Below, one piece after another: positions 54,063 through 64,000 of a DNA stretch of 64,000 bases. Position numbers and translations under genes: made by a program. A model generated the notes under the pieces. It was not told the origin of the DNA and did not search any database. It worked only from the letters and a program-made list of their open reading frames with translations. Every line of letters begins with the position of its first letter. Position 1 is the first letter of the stretch. The stretch is from Mastigias papua (taxonomy: Eukaryota; Cnidaria; Scyphozoa; Rhizostomeae; Mastigiidae): the NCBI GenBank assembly GCA_964019165.1, contig OZ025280.1, positions 8,922,428 to 8,986,427 of the forward strand, given 5' to 3'.

Positions 54063-57000
54063 TTGTCTAAACTACTGGTATCAGTGTAACTGTAGATGTT
54101 AAAGTCGTTTAGTGCCTTAGATTGACACACTTCCACTCAATGTCAAACATACAACAGTATATGCACATGTATGTTGTTATAGCTTGCAATGGGCCTAAAC
54201 TGCATAAGTGAGCAAACACTGACAATACAGCAACCAATACAGATCTAATGGTGATACGATATTATAAATACTCCATTGACAGCAAAGATGTGTTTAGATT
54301 ATGTTTTTGAACTATGCAACACGTTATCATAGTAAAATGTAACACTTACATAGTATTGTCAGTTTTGGTACATGTAAAGCACTTTAAAGCTGTATTTAGT
54401 GTAAAAACAAAGACTAACGCTCATTTGACTACGAAACATTGTCTAAACTACTGGTATCAGTGTAACTGTAGATGTGAAAGTCGTTTAGAGCCTTAGATTG
54501 ACACACTTCCACTCGATGTCAAACATACAACAGTATATGCACATGTATGTTGTTATAGCTTGCAATGGGCCTAAACTGCATAAGTGAGCAAACACTGACA
54601 ATACAGCAACCAATACAGATCTAATGGTGATACGACATTATAAATACTCGATTGACAGCAAAGATGTGTTTAGATTATGGTTTTGAACTATGCAACACGT
54701 TATTATAGTCAAATGTAGCACTTACATAGTATAGTCAGTTTTGGTACATGTAAAGCACTTTAAAGCTGTATTTAGTGTAAAAACAAAGACTAACGCTCAT
54801 TTGACTACGAAACATTGTCTAAACTACTGGTATCAGTGTAACTGTAGATGTTAAAGTCGTTTAGTGCCTTAGATTGACACACTTCCACCCGATGTCAAAC
54901 ATACAACAGTATATGCACATGTATGTTGTTATAGCTTGCAATGGGCCTAAACTGCATAAGTGAGCAAACACTGACAATACAGCAACCAATACAGATCTAA
55001 TATGGTGATACGATATTATAAATACTCGATTGACAGCAAAGATGTGTTTAGATTATGGTTTTGAACTATGCAACACGTTATTATAGTCAAATGTAGCACT
55101 TACATAGTATAGTCAGTTTTGGTACATGTAAAGCACTTTAAAGCTGTATGTAGTGTAAAAACAAAGACTAACGCTCATTTGACTACGAAACATTGTCTAA
55201 ACTACTGGTATCAGTGTAACTGTAGATGTTAAAGTCGTTTAGTGCCTTAGATTGACACACTTCCACTCAATGTGAAACATACAACAGTATATGCACATGT
55301 ATGTTGTTATAGCTTGCAATGGGCCTAAACTGCATAAGTGAGCAAACACTGACAATACAGCAACCAATACAGATCTAATGGTGATACGATATTATAAATA
55401 CTCGATTGACAGCAAAGATGTGTTTAGATTATGTTTTTGAACTATGCAACACGTTATCATAGTAAAATGTAACACTTACATAGTATTGTCAGTGTTGGTA
55501 CATGTAAAGCACTTTAAAGCTGTATTTAGTGTAAAAACAAAGACTAACGCTCATTTGACTACGAAACATTGTCTAAACTACTGGTATCAGTGTAACTGTA
55601 GATGTTAAAGTCGTTTAGTGCCTTAGATTGACACACTTCCACTCAATGTCAAACATACAACAGTATATGCACATGTATGTTGTTATAGCTTGCAATGGGC
55701 CTAAACTGCATAAGAGAGCAAACACTGACAATACAGCAACCAATACAGATCTAATGGTGATACGATATTATAAATACTCGATTGACAGCAAGGATGTGTT
55801 TAGATTATGGTTTTGAACTATGCAACACGTTATTATAGTCAAATGTAGCACATACATAGTATAGTCAGTTTTGGTACATGTAAAGCACTTTCAAGCTGTA
55901 GTTAGTGTAAAAACAAAGACTAACGCTCATTTGACTACGAAACATTTTCTAAACTACTGGTATCACTGTAACTGTAGATGTTAAAGTCGTTTAGTGCCTT
56001 AGATTGACACACTTCCACTCAATGTCAAACATACAACAGTATATGCACATGTATGTTGTTATAGCTTGCAATGGGCCTAAACTGCATAAGAGAGCAAACA
56101 CTGACAATACAGCAACCAATACAGATCTAATGGTGATACGATATTATACATGCTCCATTGACAGCAAAGATGTGTTTAGATTATGGTTTTGAACTATGCA
56201 ACACGTTATTATAGTCAAATGTAGCACTTACATAGTATAGTCAGTTTTGGTACATGAAAAGCATTTTAAAGCTGTATTTAGTGTAAAAACAAAGACTAAC
56301 GCTCATTTGACTACGAAACATTGTCTAAACTACTGGTATCAGTGTAACTGTAGATGTTAAAGTCGTTTAGTGCCTTAGATTGACACACTTCCACTCAATG
56401 TCAAACATACAACAGTATATGCACATGTATGTTGTTATAGCTTGCAATGGGCCTAAACTGCATAAGTGAGCAAACACTGACAATACAGCAACTAATACAG
56501 ATCTAATGGTGATATGATATTATGCATACTCCATTGACAGCAAAGATGTGTTTAGATTATGGTTTTGAACTATGCAACACGTTATTATAGTCAAATGTAG
56601 CACTTACATAGTATAGTCAGTTTTGGTACATGTAAAGCACTTTAAAGCTGTATTTAGTGTAAAAACAAAGACTAACGCTCATTTGACTACGAAACATTTT
56701 CTACACTACTGGTATCAGTGTAACTGTAGATGTTAAAGTCGTTTAGTGCCTTAGATTGACACACTTCCACTCGATGTCAAACATACAACAGTATATGCAC
56801 ATGTATGTTGTAATGGCTTGCAATGGGCCTAAACTGCATAAGTGATCAAACACTGACAATACAGCAACCAATACAGATCTAATGGTGATACGATATTATA
56901 AATACTCGATTGACAGCAAAGATGTGTTTAGATTATGGTTTTGAACTATGCAACACGTTATTATAGTCAAATGTAGCACTTACATAGTATAGTCAGTTTT

Positions 57001-57072
57001 GGTACATGTAAAGCACTTTAAAGCTGTATTTAGTGTAAAAACAAAGACTAACGCTCATTTGACTACGAAACA
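54063..57072 (+). repeat. 8-monomer higher-order repeat, copy 2 (3010 bp)
   Basis: This is the second copy of 51053-54062. The left edge differs only by gccttag where copy 1 has gcctgag (51108). At the right edge the two part company at 57021 (aagctgtatt here, gagctgtatg at 54011). About 2.9 kb between these points appears identical by eye, the cleanest match between any two blocks in the window. This suggests either a very recent duplication or an assembly effect. Confidence 0.94.
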
Positions 57073-60000
57073 TTGTCTAAACTACTGGTATCAGTGTAAC
57101 TGTAGATGTTAAAGTCGTTTAGTGCCTTAGATTGACACACTTCCACTCAATGTCAAACATACAACAGTATATGCACATGTATGTTGTTATAGCTTGCAAT
57201 GGGCCTAAACTGCATAAGAGAGCAAACACTGACAATACAGCAACCAATACAGATCTAATGGTGATACGATATTATAAATGCTCCATTGACAGCAAGGATG
57301 TGTTTAGATTATGGTTTTGAACTATGCAACACGTTATTATAGTCAAATGTAGCACTTACATAGTATAGTCAGTTTTGGTACATGTAAAGCACTTTAAAGC
57401 TGTATTTAATGTAAAAACAAAAACTAACGCTCATTTGACTACGAAACATTGTCTAAACTACTTGTATCAGTGTAACTGTAGATGTTAAAGTCGTTTAGTG
57501 CCTTAGATTGACACACTTCCACTCAATGTCAAACATACAACAGTATATGCACATGTATGTTGTTATAGCTTGCAATGGGCCTAAACTGCATAAGAGAGCA
57601 AACACTGACAATACAGCAACCAATACAGATCTAATGGTGATACGATATTATAAATACTCCATTGACAGCAAAGATGTGTTTAGATTATGTTTTTGAACTA
57701 TGCAACACGTTATCATAGTAAAATGTAACACTTACATAGTATTGTCAGTGTTGGTACATGTAAAGCACTTTAAAGCTGTATTTAGTGTAAAAACAAAGAC
57801 TAACGCTCATTTGACTACGAAACATTGTCTAAACTACTGGTATCAGTGTAACTGTAGATGTTAAAGTCGTTTAGTGCCTTAGATTGACACACTTCCACTC
57901 AATGTCAAACATACAACAGTATATGCACATGTATGTTGTTATAGCTTGCAATGGGCCTAAACTGCATAAGTGAGCAAACACTGACAATACAGCAACTAAT
58001 ACAGATCTAATGGTGATATGATATTATACATACTCCATTGACAGCAAAGATGTGTTTAGATTATGGTTTTGAACTATGCAACACGTTATTATAGTCAAAT
58101 GTAGCACTTACATAGTATAGTCAGTTTTGGTACATGTAAAGCACTTTAAAGCTGTATTTAGTGTAAAAACAAAGACTAACGCTCATTTGACTACGAAACA
58201 TTGTCTAAACTACTGGTATCAGTGTAACTGTAGATGTTAAAGTCGTTTAGTGCCTTAGATTGACACACTTCCACTCAATGTCAAACATACAACAGTATAT
58301 GCACATGTATGTTGTTATAGCTTGCAATGGGCCTAAACTGCATAAGAGAGCAACCACTGACAATACAGCAACCAATACAGATCTAATGCTGATAGGATAT
58401 TATAAATGCTCCATTGACAGCAAGGATGTGTTTAGATTATGGTTTTGAACTATGCAACACGTTATTATAGTCAAATGTAGCACTTACATAGTATAGTCAG
58501 TTTTGGTACATGTAAAGCACTTTAAAGCTGTATTTAATGTAAAAACAAAAACTAACGCTCATTTGACTACGAAACATTGTCTAAACTACTTGTATCAGTG
58601 TAACTGTAGATGTTAAAGTCGTTTAGTGCCTTAGATTGACACACTTCCACTCAATGTCAAACATACAACAGTATATGCACATGTATGTTGTTATAGCTTG
58701 CAATGGGCCTAAACTGCATAAGAGAGCAAACACTGACAATACAGCAACCAATACAGATCTAATGGTGATACGATATTATAAATACTCGATTGACAGCAAA
58801 GATGTGTTTAGATTATGTTTTTGAACTATGCAACACGTTATCATAGTAAAATGTAACACTTACATAGTATTGTCAGTGTTGGTACATGTAAAGCACTTTA
58901 AAGCTGTATTTAGTGTAAAAACAAAGACTAACGCTCATTTGACTACGAAACATTGTCTAAACTACTGGTATCAGTGTAACTGTAGATGTTAAAGTCGTTT
59001 AGTGCCTTAGATTGACACACTTCCACTCAATGTCAAACATACAACAGTATATGCACATGTATGTTGTTATAGCTTGCAATGGGCCTAAACTGCATAAGTG
59101 AGCAAACACTGACAATACAGCAACCAATACAGATCTACTGGTGATATGATATTATACATACTCCATTGACAGCAAAGATGTGTTTAGATTATGGTTTTGA
59201 ACTATGCAACACGTTATTATAGTCAAATGTAGCACTTACATAGTATAGTCAGTTTTGGTACATGTAAAGCACTTTAAAGCTGTATTTAGTGTAAAAACAA
59301 AGACTAACGCTCATTTGACTACGAAACATTGTCTAAACTACTGGTATCAGTGTAACTGTAGATGTTAAAGTCGTTTAGTGCCTTAGATTGACACACTTCC
59401 ACTCAATGTCAAACATACAACAGTATATGCACATGTATGTTGTTATAGCTTGCAATGGGCCTAAACTGCATAAGAGAGCAAACACTGACAATACAGCAAC
59501 CAATACAGATCTAATGGTGATACGATATTATAAATGCTCCATTGACAGCAAGGATGTGTTTAGATTATGGTTTTGAACTATGCAACACGTTATTATAGTC
59601 AAATGTAGCACTTACATAGTATAGTCAGTTTTGGTACATGTAAAGCACTTTAAAGCTGTATTTAATGTAAAAACAAAAACTAACGCTCATTTGACTACGA
59701 AACATTGTCTAAACTACTTGTATCAGTGTAACTGTAGATGTTAAAGTCGTTTAGTGCCTTAGATTGACACACTTCCACTCAATGTCAAACATACAACAGT
59801 ATATGCACATGTATGTTGTTATAGCTTGCAATGGGCCTAAACTGCATAAGAGAGCAAACACTGACAATACAGCAACCAATACAGATCTAATGGTGATACG
59901 ATATTATAAATACTCCATTGACAGCAAAGATGTGTTTAGATTATGTTTTTGAACTATGCAACACGTTATCATAGTAAAATGTAACACTTACATAGTATTG

Positions 60001-60456
60001 TCAGTGTTGGTACATGTAAAGCACTTTAAAGCTGTATTTAGTGTAAAAACAAAGACTAACGCTCATTTGACTACGAAACATTGTCTAAACTACTGGTATC
60101 AGTGTAACTGTAGATGTTAAAGTCGTTTAGTGCCTTAGATTGACACACTTCCACTCAATGTCAAACATACAACAGTATATGCACATGTATGTTGTTATAG
60201 CTTGCAATGGGCCTAAACTGCATAAGTGAGCAAACACTGACAATACAGCAACTAATACAGATCTAATGGTGATATGATATTATACATACTCCATTGACAG
60301 CAAAGATGTGTTTAGATTATGGTTTTGAACTATGCAACACGTTATTATAGTCAAATGTAGCACTTACATAGTATAGTCAGTTTTGGTACATGTAAAGCAC
60401 TTTAAAGCTGTATTTAGTGTAAAAACAAAGACTAACGCTCATTTGACTACGAAACA
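57073..60456 (+). repeat. 3-monomer higher-order repeat, three tandem copies (3 x 1128 bp)
   Basis: Order A-B-C is repeated at 57073, 58201 and 59329. A has cataagagagc, ttataaatgctcc, gcaaggatg and tttaatgtaaaaac. B has ctacttgtatcag, cataagagagc, gattatgtttttg, gttatcatagtaaaatg and cagtgttgg. C has gcaactaatac and gtgatatgatattataca. Small differences exist: gctgataggat and caaccactg in the second A, actcgattgac in the second B, and ccaatacagatctactgg in the second C. All steps are exactly 1128 bp. Confidence 0.95.
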
Positions 60457-60832
60457 TTGTCTAAACTACTGGTATCAGTGTAACTGTAGATGTTAAAGTC
60501 GTTTAGTGCCTTAGATTGACACACTTCCACTCAATGTCAAACATACAACAGTATATGCACATGTATGTTGTTATAGCTTACAATGGGCCTAAACTGCATA
60601 AGTGAGCAAACACTGACAATACAGCAACCAATACAGATCTAATGGTGATACGATATTATAAATACTCCACTGACAGCAATGATGTGTTTAGATTATGGTT
60701 TTGAACTATGCAACACGTTATTATAGTCAAATGTAGCACTTATATAGAATAGTCAGTTTTGGTACATGTAAAGCACTTTAAAGCTGTATTTAGTGTAAAA
60801 ACAAAGACTAACGCTCATTTGACTACGAAACA
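60457..60832 (+). repeat. Single D monomer flanking the 3-mer array
   Basis: This 376-bp monomer has the states agcttacaatgg, ctccactgac, gcaatgatg and acttatatagaatag. The cttacaatgg state recurs once more, in the monomer at 62713, which otherwise looks like class C. No other copy of the full combination is in the window. Confidence 0.85.
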
Positions 60833-63464
60833 TTGTCTAAACTACTGGTATCAGTGTAACTGTAGATGTTAAAGTCGTTTAGTGCCTTAGATTGACACAC
60901 TTCCACTCAATGTCAAACATACAACAGTATATGCACATGTATGTTGTTATAGCTTGCAATGGGCCTAAACTGCATAAGTGAGCAAACACTGACAATACAG
61001 CAACCAATACAGATCTAATGGTGATACGATATTATAAATGCTAGATTGACAGCAAAGATGTGTATAGAATATGGTTTTGACCTATGCAACATGTTATTAT
61101 AGTCAAATGTAGCACTTACATAGTATAGTCAGTTTTGGTACATGTAAAGCACTTTAAAGCTGTAGTTAGTGTAAAAACAAAGACTAACCATCATTTGACT
61201 ACGAAACATTGTCTAAACTACTGGTGTCAGTGTAACTGTAGATGTTAAAGTCGTTTAGTGCCTTAGATTGACACACTTCCACTCAATGTCAAACATACAA
61301 CAGTATATGCACATGTATGTTGTTATAGCTTGCAATGGGCCTAAACTGCATAAGTGAGCAAACACTGACAATACAGCAACCAATACAGATCTACTGGTGA
61401 TATGATATTATACATACTCCATTGACAGCAAAGATGTGTTTAGATTATGGTTTTGAACTATGCAACACGTTATTATAGTCAAATGTAGCACTTACATAGT
61501 ATAGTCAGTTTTGGTACATGTAAAGCACTTTAAAGCTGTATTTAGTGTAAAAACAAAGACTAACGCTCATTTGACTACGAAACATTGTCTAAACTACTGG
61601 TATCAGTGTAACTGTAGATGTTAAAGTCGTTTAGTGCCTTAGATTGACACACTTCCACTCAATGTCAAACATACAACAGTATATGCACATGTATGTTGTT
61701 ATAGCTTGCAATGGGCCTAAACTGCATAAGAGAGCAAACACTGACAATACAGCAACCAATACAGATCTAATGGTGATACGATATTATAAATGCTCCATTG
61801 ACAGCAAGGATGTGTTTAGATTATGGTTTTGAACTATGCAACACGTTATTATAGTCAAATGTAGCACTTACATAGTATAGTCAGTTTTGGTACATGTAAA
61901 GCACTTTAAAGCTGTATTTAATGTAAAAACAAAAACTAACGCTCATTTGACTACGAAACATTGTCTAAACTACTTGTATCAGTGTAACTGTAGATGTTAA
62001 AGTCGTTTAGTGCCTTAGATTGACACACTTCCACTCAATGTCAAACATACAACAGTATATGCACATGTATGTTGTTATAGCTTGCAATGGGCCTAAACTG
62101 CATAAGAGAGCAAACACTGACAATACAGCAACCAATACAGATCTAATGGTGATACGATATTATAAATACTCCATTGACAGCAAAGATGTGTTTAGATTAT
62201 GTTTTTGAACTATGCAACACGTTATCATAGTAAAATGTAAGACTTACATAGTATTGTCAGTGTTGGTACATGTAAAGCACTTTAAAGCTGTATTTAGTGT
62301 AAAAACAAAGACTAACGCTCATTTGACTACGAAACATTGTCTAAACTACTGGTATCAGTGTAACTGTAGATGTTAAAGTCGTTTAGTGCCTTAGATTGAC
62401 ACACTTCCACTCAATGTCAAACATACAACAGTATATGCACATGTATGTTGTTATAGCTTGCAATGGGCCTAAACTGCATAAGTGAGCAAACACTGACAAT
62501 ACAGCAACTAATACAGATCTAATGGTGATATGATATTATACATACTCCATTGACAGCAAAGATGTGTTTAGATTATGGTTTTGAACTATGCAACACGTTA
62601 TTATAGTCAAATGTAGCACTTACATAGTATAGTCAGTTTTGGTACATGTAAAGCACTTTAAAGCTGTATTTAGTGTAAAAACAAAGACTAACGCTCATTT
62701 GACTACGAAACATTGTCTAAACTACTGGTATCAGTGTAACTGTAGATGTTAAAGTCGTTTAGTGCCTTAGATTGACACACTTCCACTCAATGTCAAACAT
62801 ACAACAGTATATGCACATGTATGTTGTTATAGCTTACAATGGGCCTAAACTGCATAAGTGAGCAAACACTGACAATACAGCAACTAATACAGATCTAATG
62901 GTGATATGATATTATACATACTCCATTGACAGCAAAGATGTGTTTAGATTATGGTTTTGAACTATGCAACACGTTATTATAGTCAAATGTAGCACTTACA
63001 TAGTATAGTCAGTTTTGGTACATGTAAAGCACTTTAAAGCTGTATCTAGTGTACAAACAAAGACTAACCATCATTTAACTACGAAACATTGTCTAAACTA
63101 CTCGTATCAGTGTAACTGTAGATATTAAAGTCGTTTAGTGCCTTAGATTGACACACTTCCACTCAATGTCAAACATACAACAGTATATGCACATGTATGT
63201 TGTTATAGCTTGCAATGGGCCTAAACTGCATAAGTGAGCAAACACTGACAATACAGCAACCAATACAGATCTAATGGTGATACGATATTATACATGCTCG
63301 ATTGACAGCAAAGATGTGTTTAGATTATGGTTTTGAAGTATGCAACACGTTATTATAGTCAAATGTAGCACTTACATTGTATTATCAGTTTTGGTACATG
63401 TAAAGCACTTTAAAGCTTTAGTTAGTGTAAAAACAAAGACTAACACTCATTTGACTAGGAAACA
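60833..63464 (+). repeat. 7-monomer higher-order repeat (2632 bp), first copy
   Basis: The order is E (60833), C-like (61209), A (61585), B (61961), C (62337), a D/C mosaic (62713) and a divergent monomer (63089). E is marked by gctagattgac, gtgtatagaatatgg, gacctatgcaacatg and ctaaccatcatttg. The E monomer returns at 63465, exactly 2632 bp on, followed by the same ctactggtgtcag start seen at 61209. The A-B-C triplet of the preceding 3-mer is embedded in this larger unit. Confidence 0.85.
63089..63464 (+). repeat. Divergent monomer with many private changes
   Basis: Relative to its neighbours this copy carries a cluster of private states: ctactcgtatcag, gtagatattaaag, ttatacatgctcg, ttttgaagtatgc, acattgtattatcag, gctttagttag, ctaacactcatttg and gactaggaaac. 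It looks older or less homogenised than the A, B and C monomers next to it. Confidence 0.82.
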
Positions 63465-64000
63465 TTGTCTAAACTACTGGTATCAGTGTAACTGTAGATG
63501 TTAAAGTCGTTTAGTGCCTTAGATTGACACACTTCCACTCAATGTCAAACATACAACAGCATATGCACATGTATGTTGTTATAGCTTGCAATGGGCCTAA
63601 ACTGCATAAGTGAGCAAACACTGACAATACAGCAACCAATACAGATCTAATGGTGATACGATATTATAAATGCTAGATTGACAGCAAAGATGTGTATAGA
63701 ATATGGTTTTGACCTATGCAACATGTTATTATAGTCAAATGTAGCACTTACATAGTATAGTCAGTTTTGGTACATGTAAAGCACTTTAAAGCTGTAGTTA
63801 GTGTAAAAACAAAGACTAACCATCATTTGACTACGAAACATTGTCTAAACTACTGGTGTCAGTGTAACTGTAGATGTTAAAGTCGTTTAGTGCCTTAGAT
63901 TGACACACTTCCACTCAATGTCAAACATACAACAGTATATGCACATGTATGTTGTTATAGCTTGCAATGGGCCTAAACTGCATAAGTGAGCAAACACTGA
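63465..64000 (+). repeat. Second copy of the 7-monomer HOR, cut by the window edge
   Basis: The E monomer (63465-63840) and the first 160 bp of the next (ctactggtgtcag start) match 60833-61368 at an offset of 2632 bp. The array clearly continues past the right end of the window. Confidence 0.85.

Larger units (their letters stand above)
1..64000 (+). repeat. Satellite DNA array, ~376-bp monomer, about 170 tandem copies
   Basis: The motif ttgtctaaac recurs throughout at 1, 377, 753, 1130, 1507, 1883 and so on to 63841. Most steps are 376 bp; the exceptions (364, 367, 368, 375, 377, 378) are explained by small indels. I counted 170 complete monomers plus a partial one at 63841-64000. All copies are in the same orientation. 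I found no interruption by unique DNA, mobile elements or inverted copies. Base composition is about 35% G+C. Every frame is closed by recurrent stops, and because 376 is not divisible by 3 a reading frame cannot persist through successive monomers. This is a non-coding satellite of a eukaryotic genome. A centromeric or pericentromeric role is an inference from size and HOR structure, not something the sequence proves. Confidence 0.98.

Noticed and set aside
1..64000. CRISPR array (regular direct repeats with spacers)
   Set aside because: The repeat is 376 bp and continuous, with no short repeat and unique spacer alternation, and no cas genes are present.
1..64000. Tandem rRNA, tRNA or 5S gene cluster
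   Set aside because: No tRNA cloverleaf box sequences, 5S-like internal promoter or conserved rRNA segments were recognised, and the 35% G+C monomer with freely varying positions does not fit an RNA gene.
1..64000. CENP-B box in the monomer
   Set aside because: I looked for the ttcg and cgggn-type core on both strands; the monomer has only five CpG sites and none is in that context.

Overview
The whole 64 kb window is one uninterrupted satellite-DNA array. It holds about 170 complete head-to-tail copies, plus a 160-bp partial copy at the right edge, of a single ~376-bp AT-rich monomer (132 G+C of 376, about 35%, counted by eye in the first copy). I saw no unique sequence, gene, RNA gene, transposon, inverted copy or telomeric repeat. 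An array of this size and structure indicates a eukaryotic nuclear genome, probably centromeric or pericentromeric heterochromatin or a large heterochromatic block. I do not recognise the monomer family and cannot name the organism.

The array is not a simple tandem repeat. Neighbouring monomers differ by diagnostic substitutions and small indels, and series of different monomers are repeated as blocks (higher-order repeats, HORs). Using the phase in which each monomer begins ttgtctaaac, the layout from left to right is as follows. A 22-monomer HOR of 8246 bp occurs twice (1-8246 and 8247-16492), and its first part contains a nested 4-monomer duplication. An overlapping 19-monomer block (12012-19125) recurs as an 18-monomer version (19126-25884) that lacks two monomers and has gained one. 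A transitional stretch follows (25885-28892). A 9-monomer HOR of 3385 bp occurs twice (28893-32277, 32278-35662). An 8-monomer HOR of about 3010 bp occurs twice (34535-37544, 37545-40552) and starts inside the second 9-mer copy. Three linker monomers follow (40553-41680). A 4-monomer HOR of 1495 bp occurs twice (41681-43175, 43176-44670). A mixed stretch (44671-51052) contains a 5-monomer block and its 4-monomer shortened copy. An 8-monomer HOR of 3010 bp occurs twice (51053-54062, 54063-57072). A 3-monomer HOR of 1128 bp occurs three times (57073-60456). Finally, a 7-monomer HOR of 2632 bp (60833-63464) has a second copy that begins at 63465 and runs off the window.

No protein-coding gene is supported. 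The monomer length is not a multiple of three, stop codons recur in every frame, and the short open frames of 60-75 codons are the same stretch of the monomer read again and again. The biological interest lies in the layered, shifting HOR architecture, in the exact junctions where block registers change, and in motifs within the monomer: two dyads, a polymorphic TATA-like tract and depleted CpG. All identities and positions were read by eye. Statements that copies are nearly identical mean that I found only the listed differences, not that I ran an alignment.
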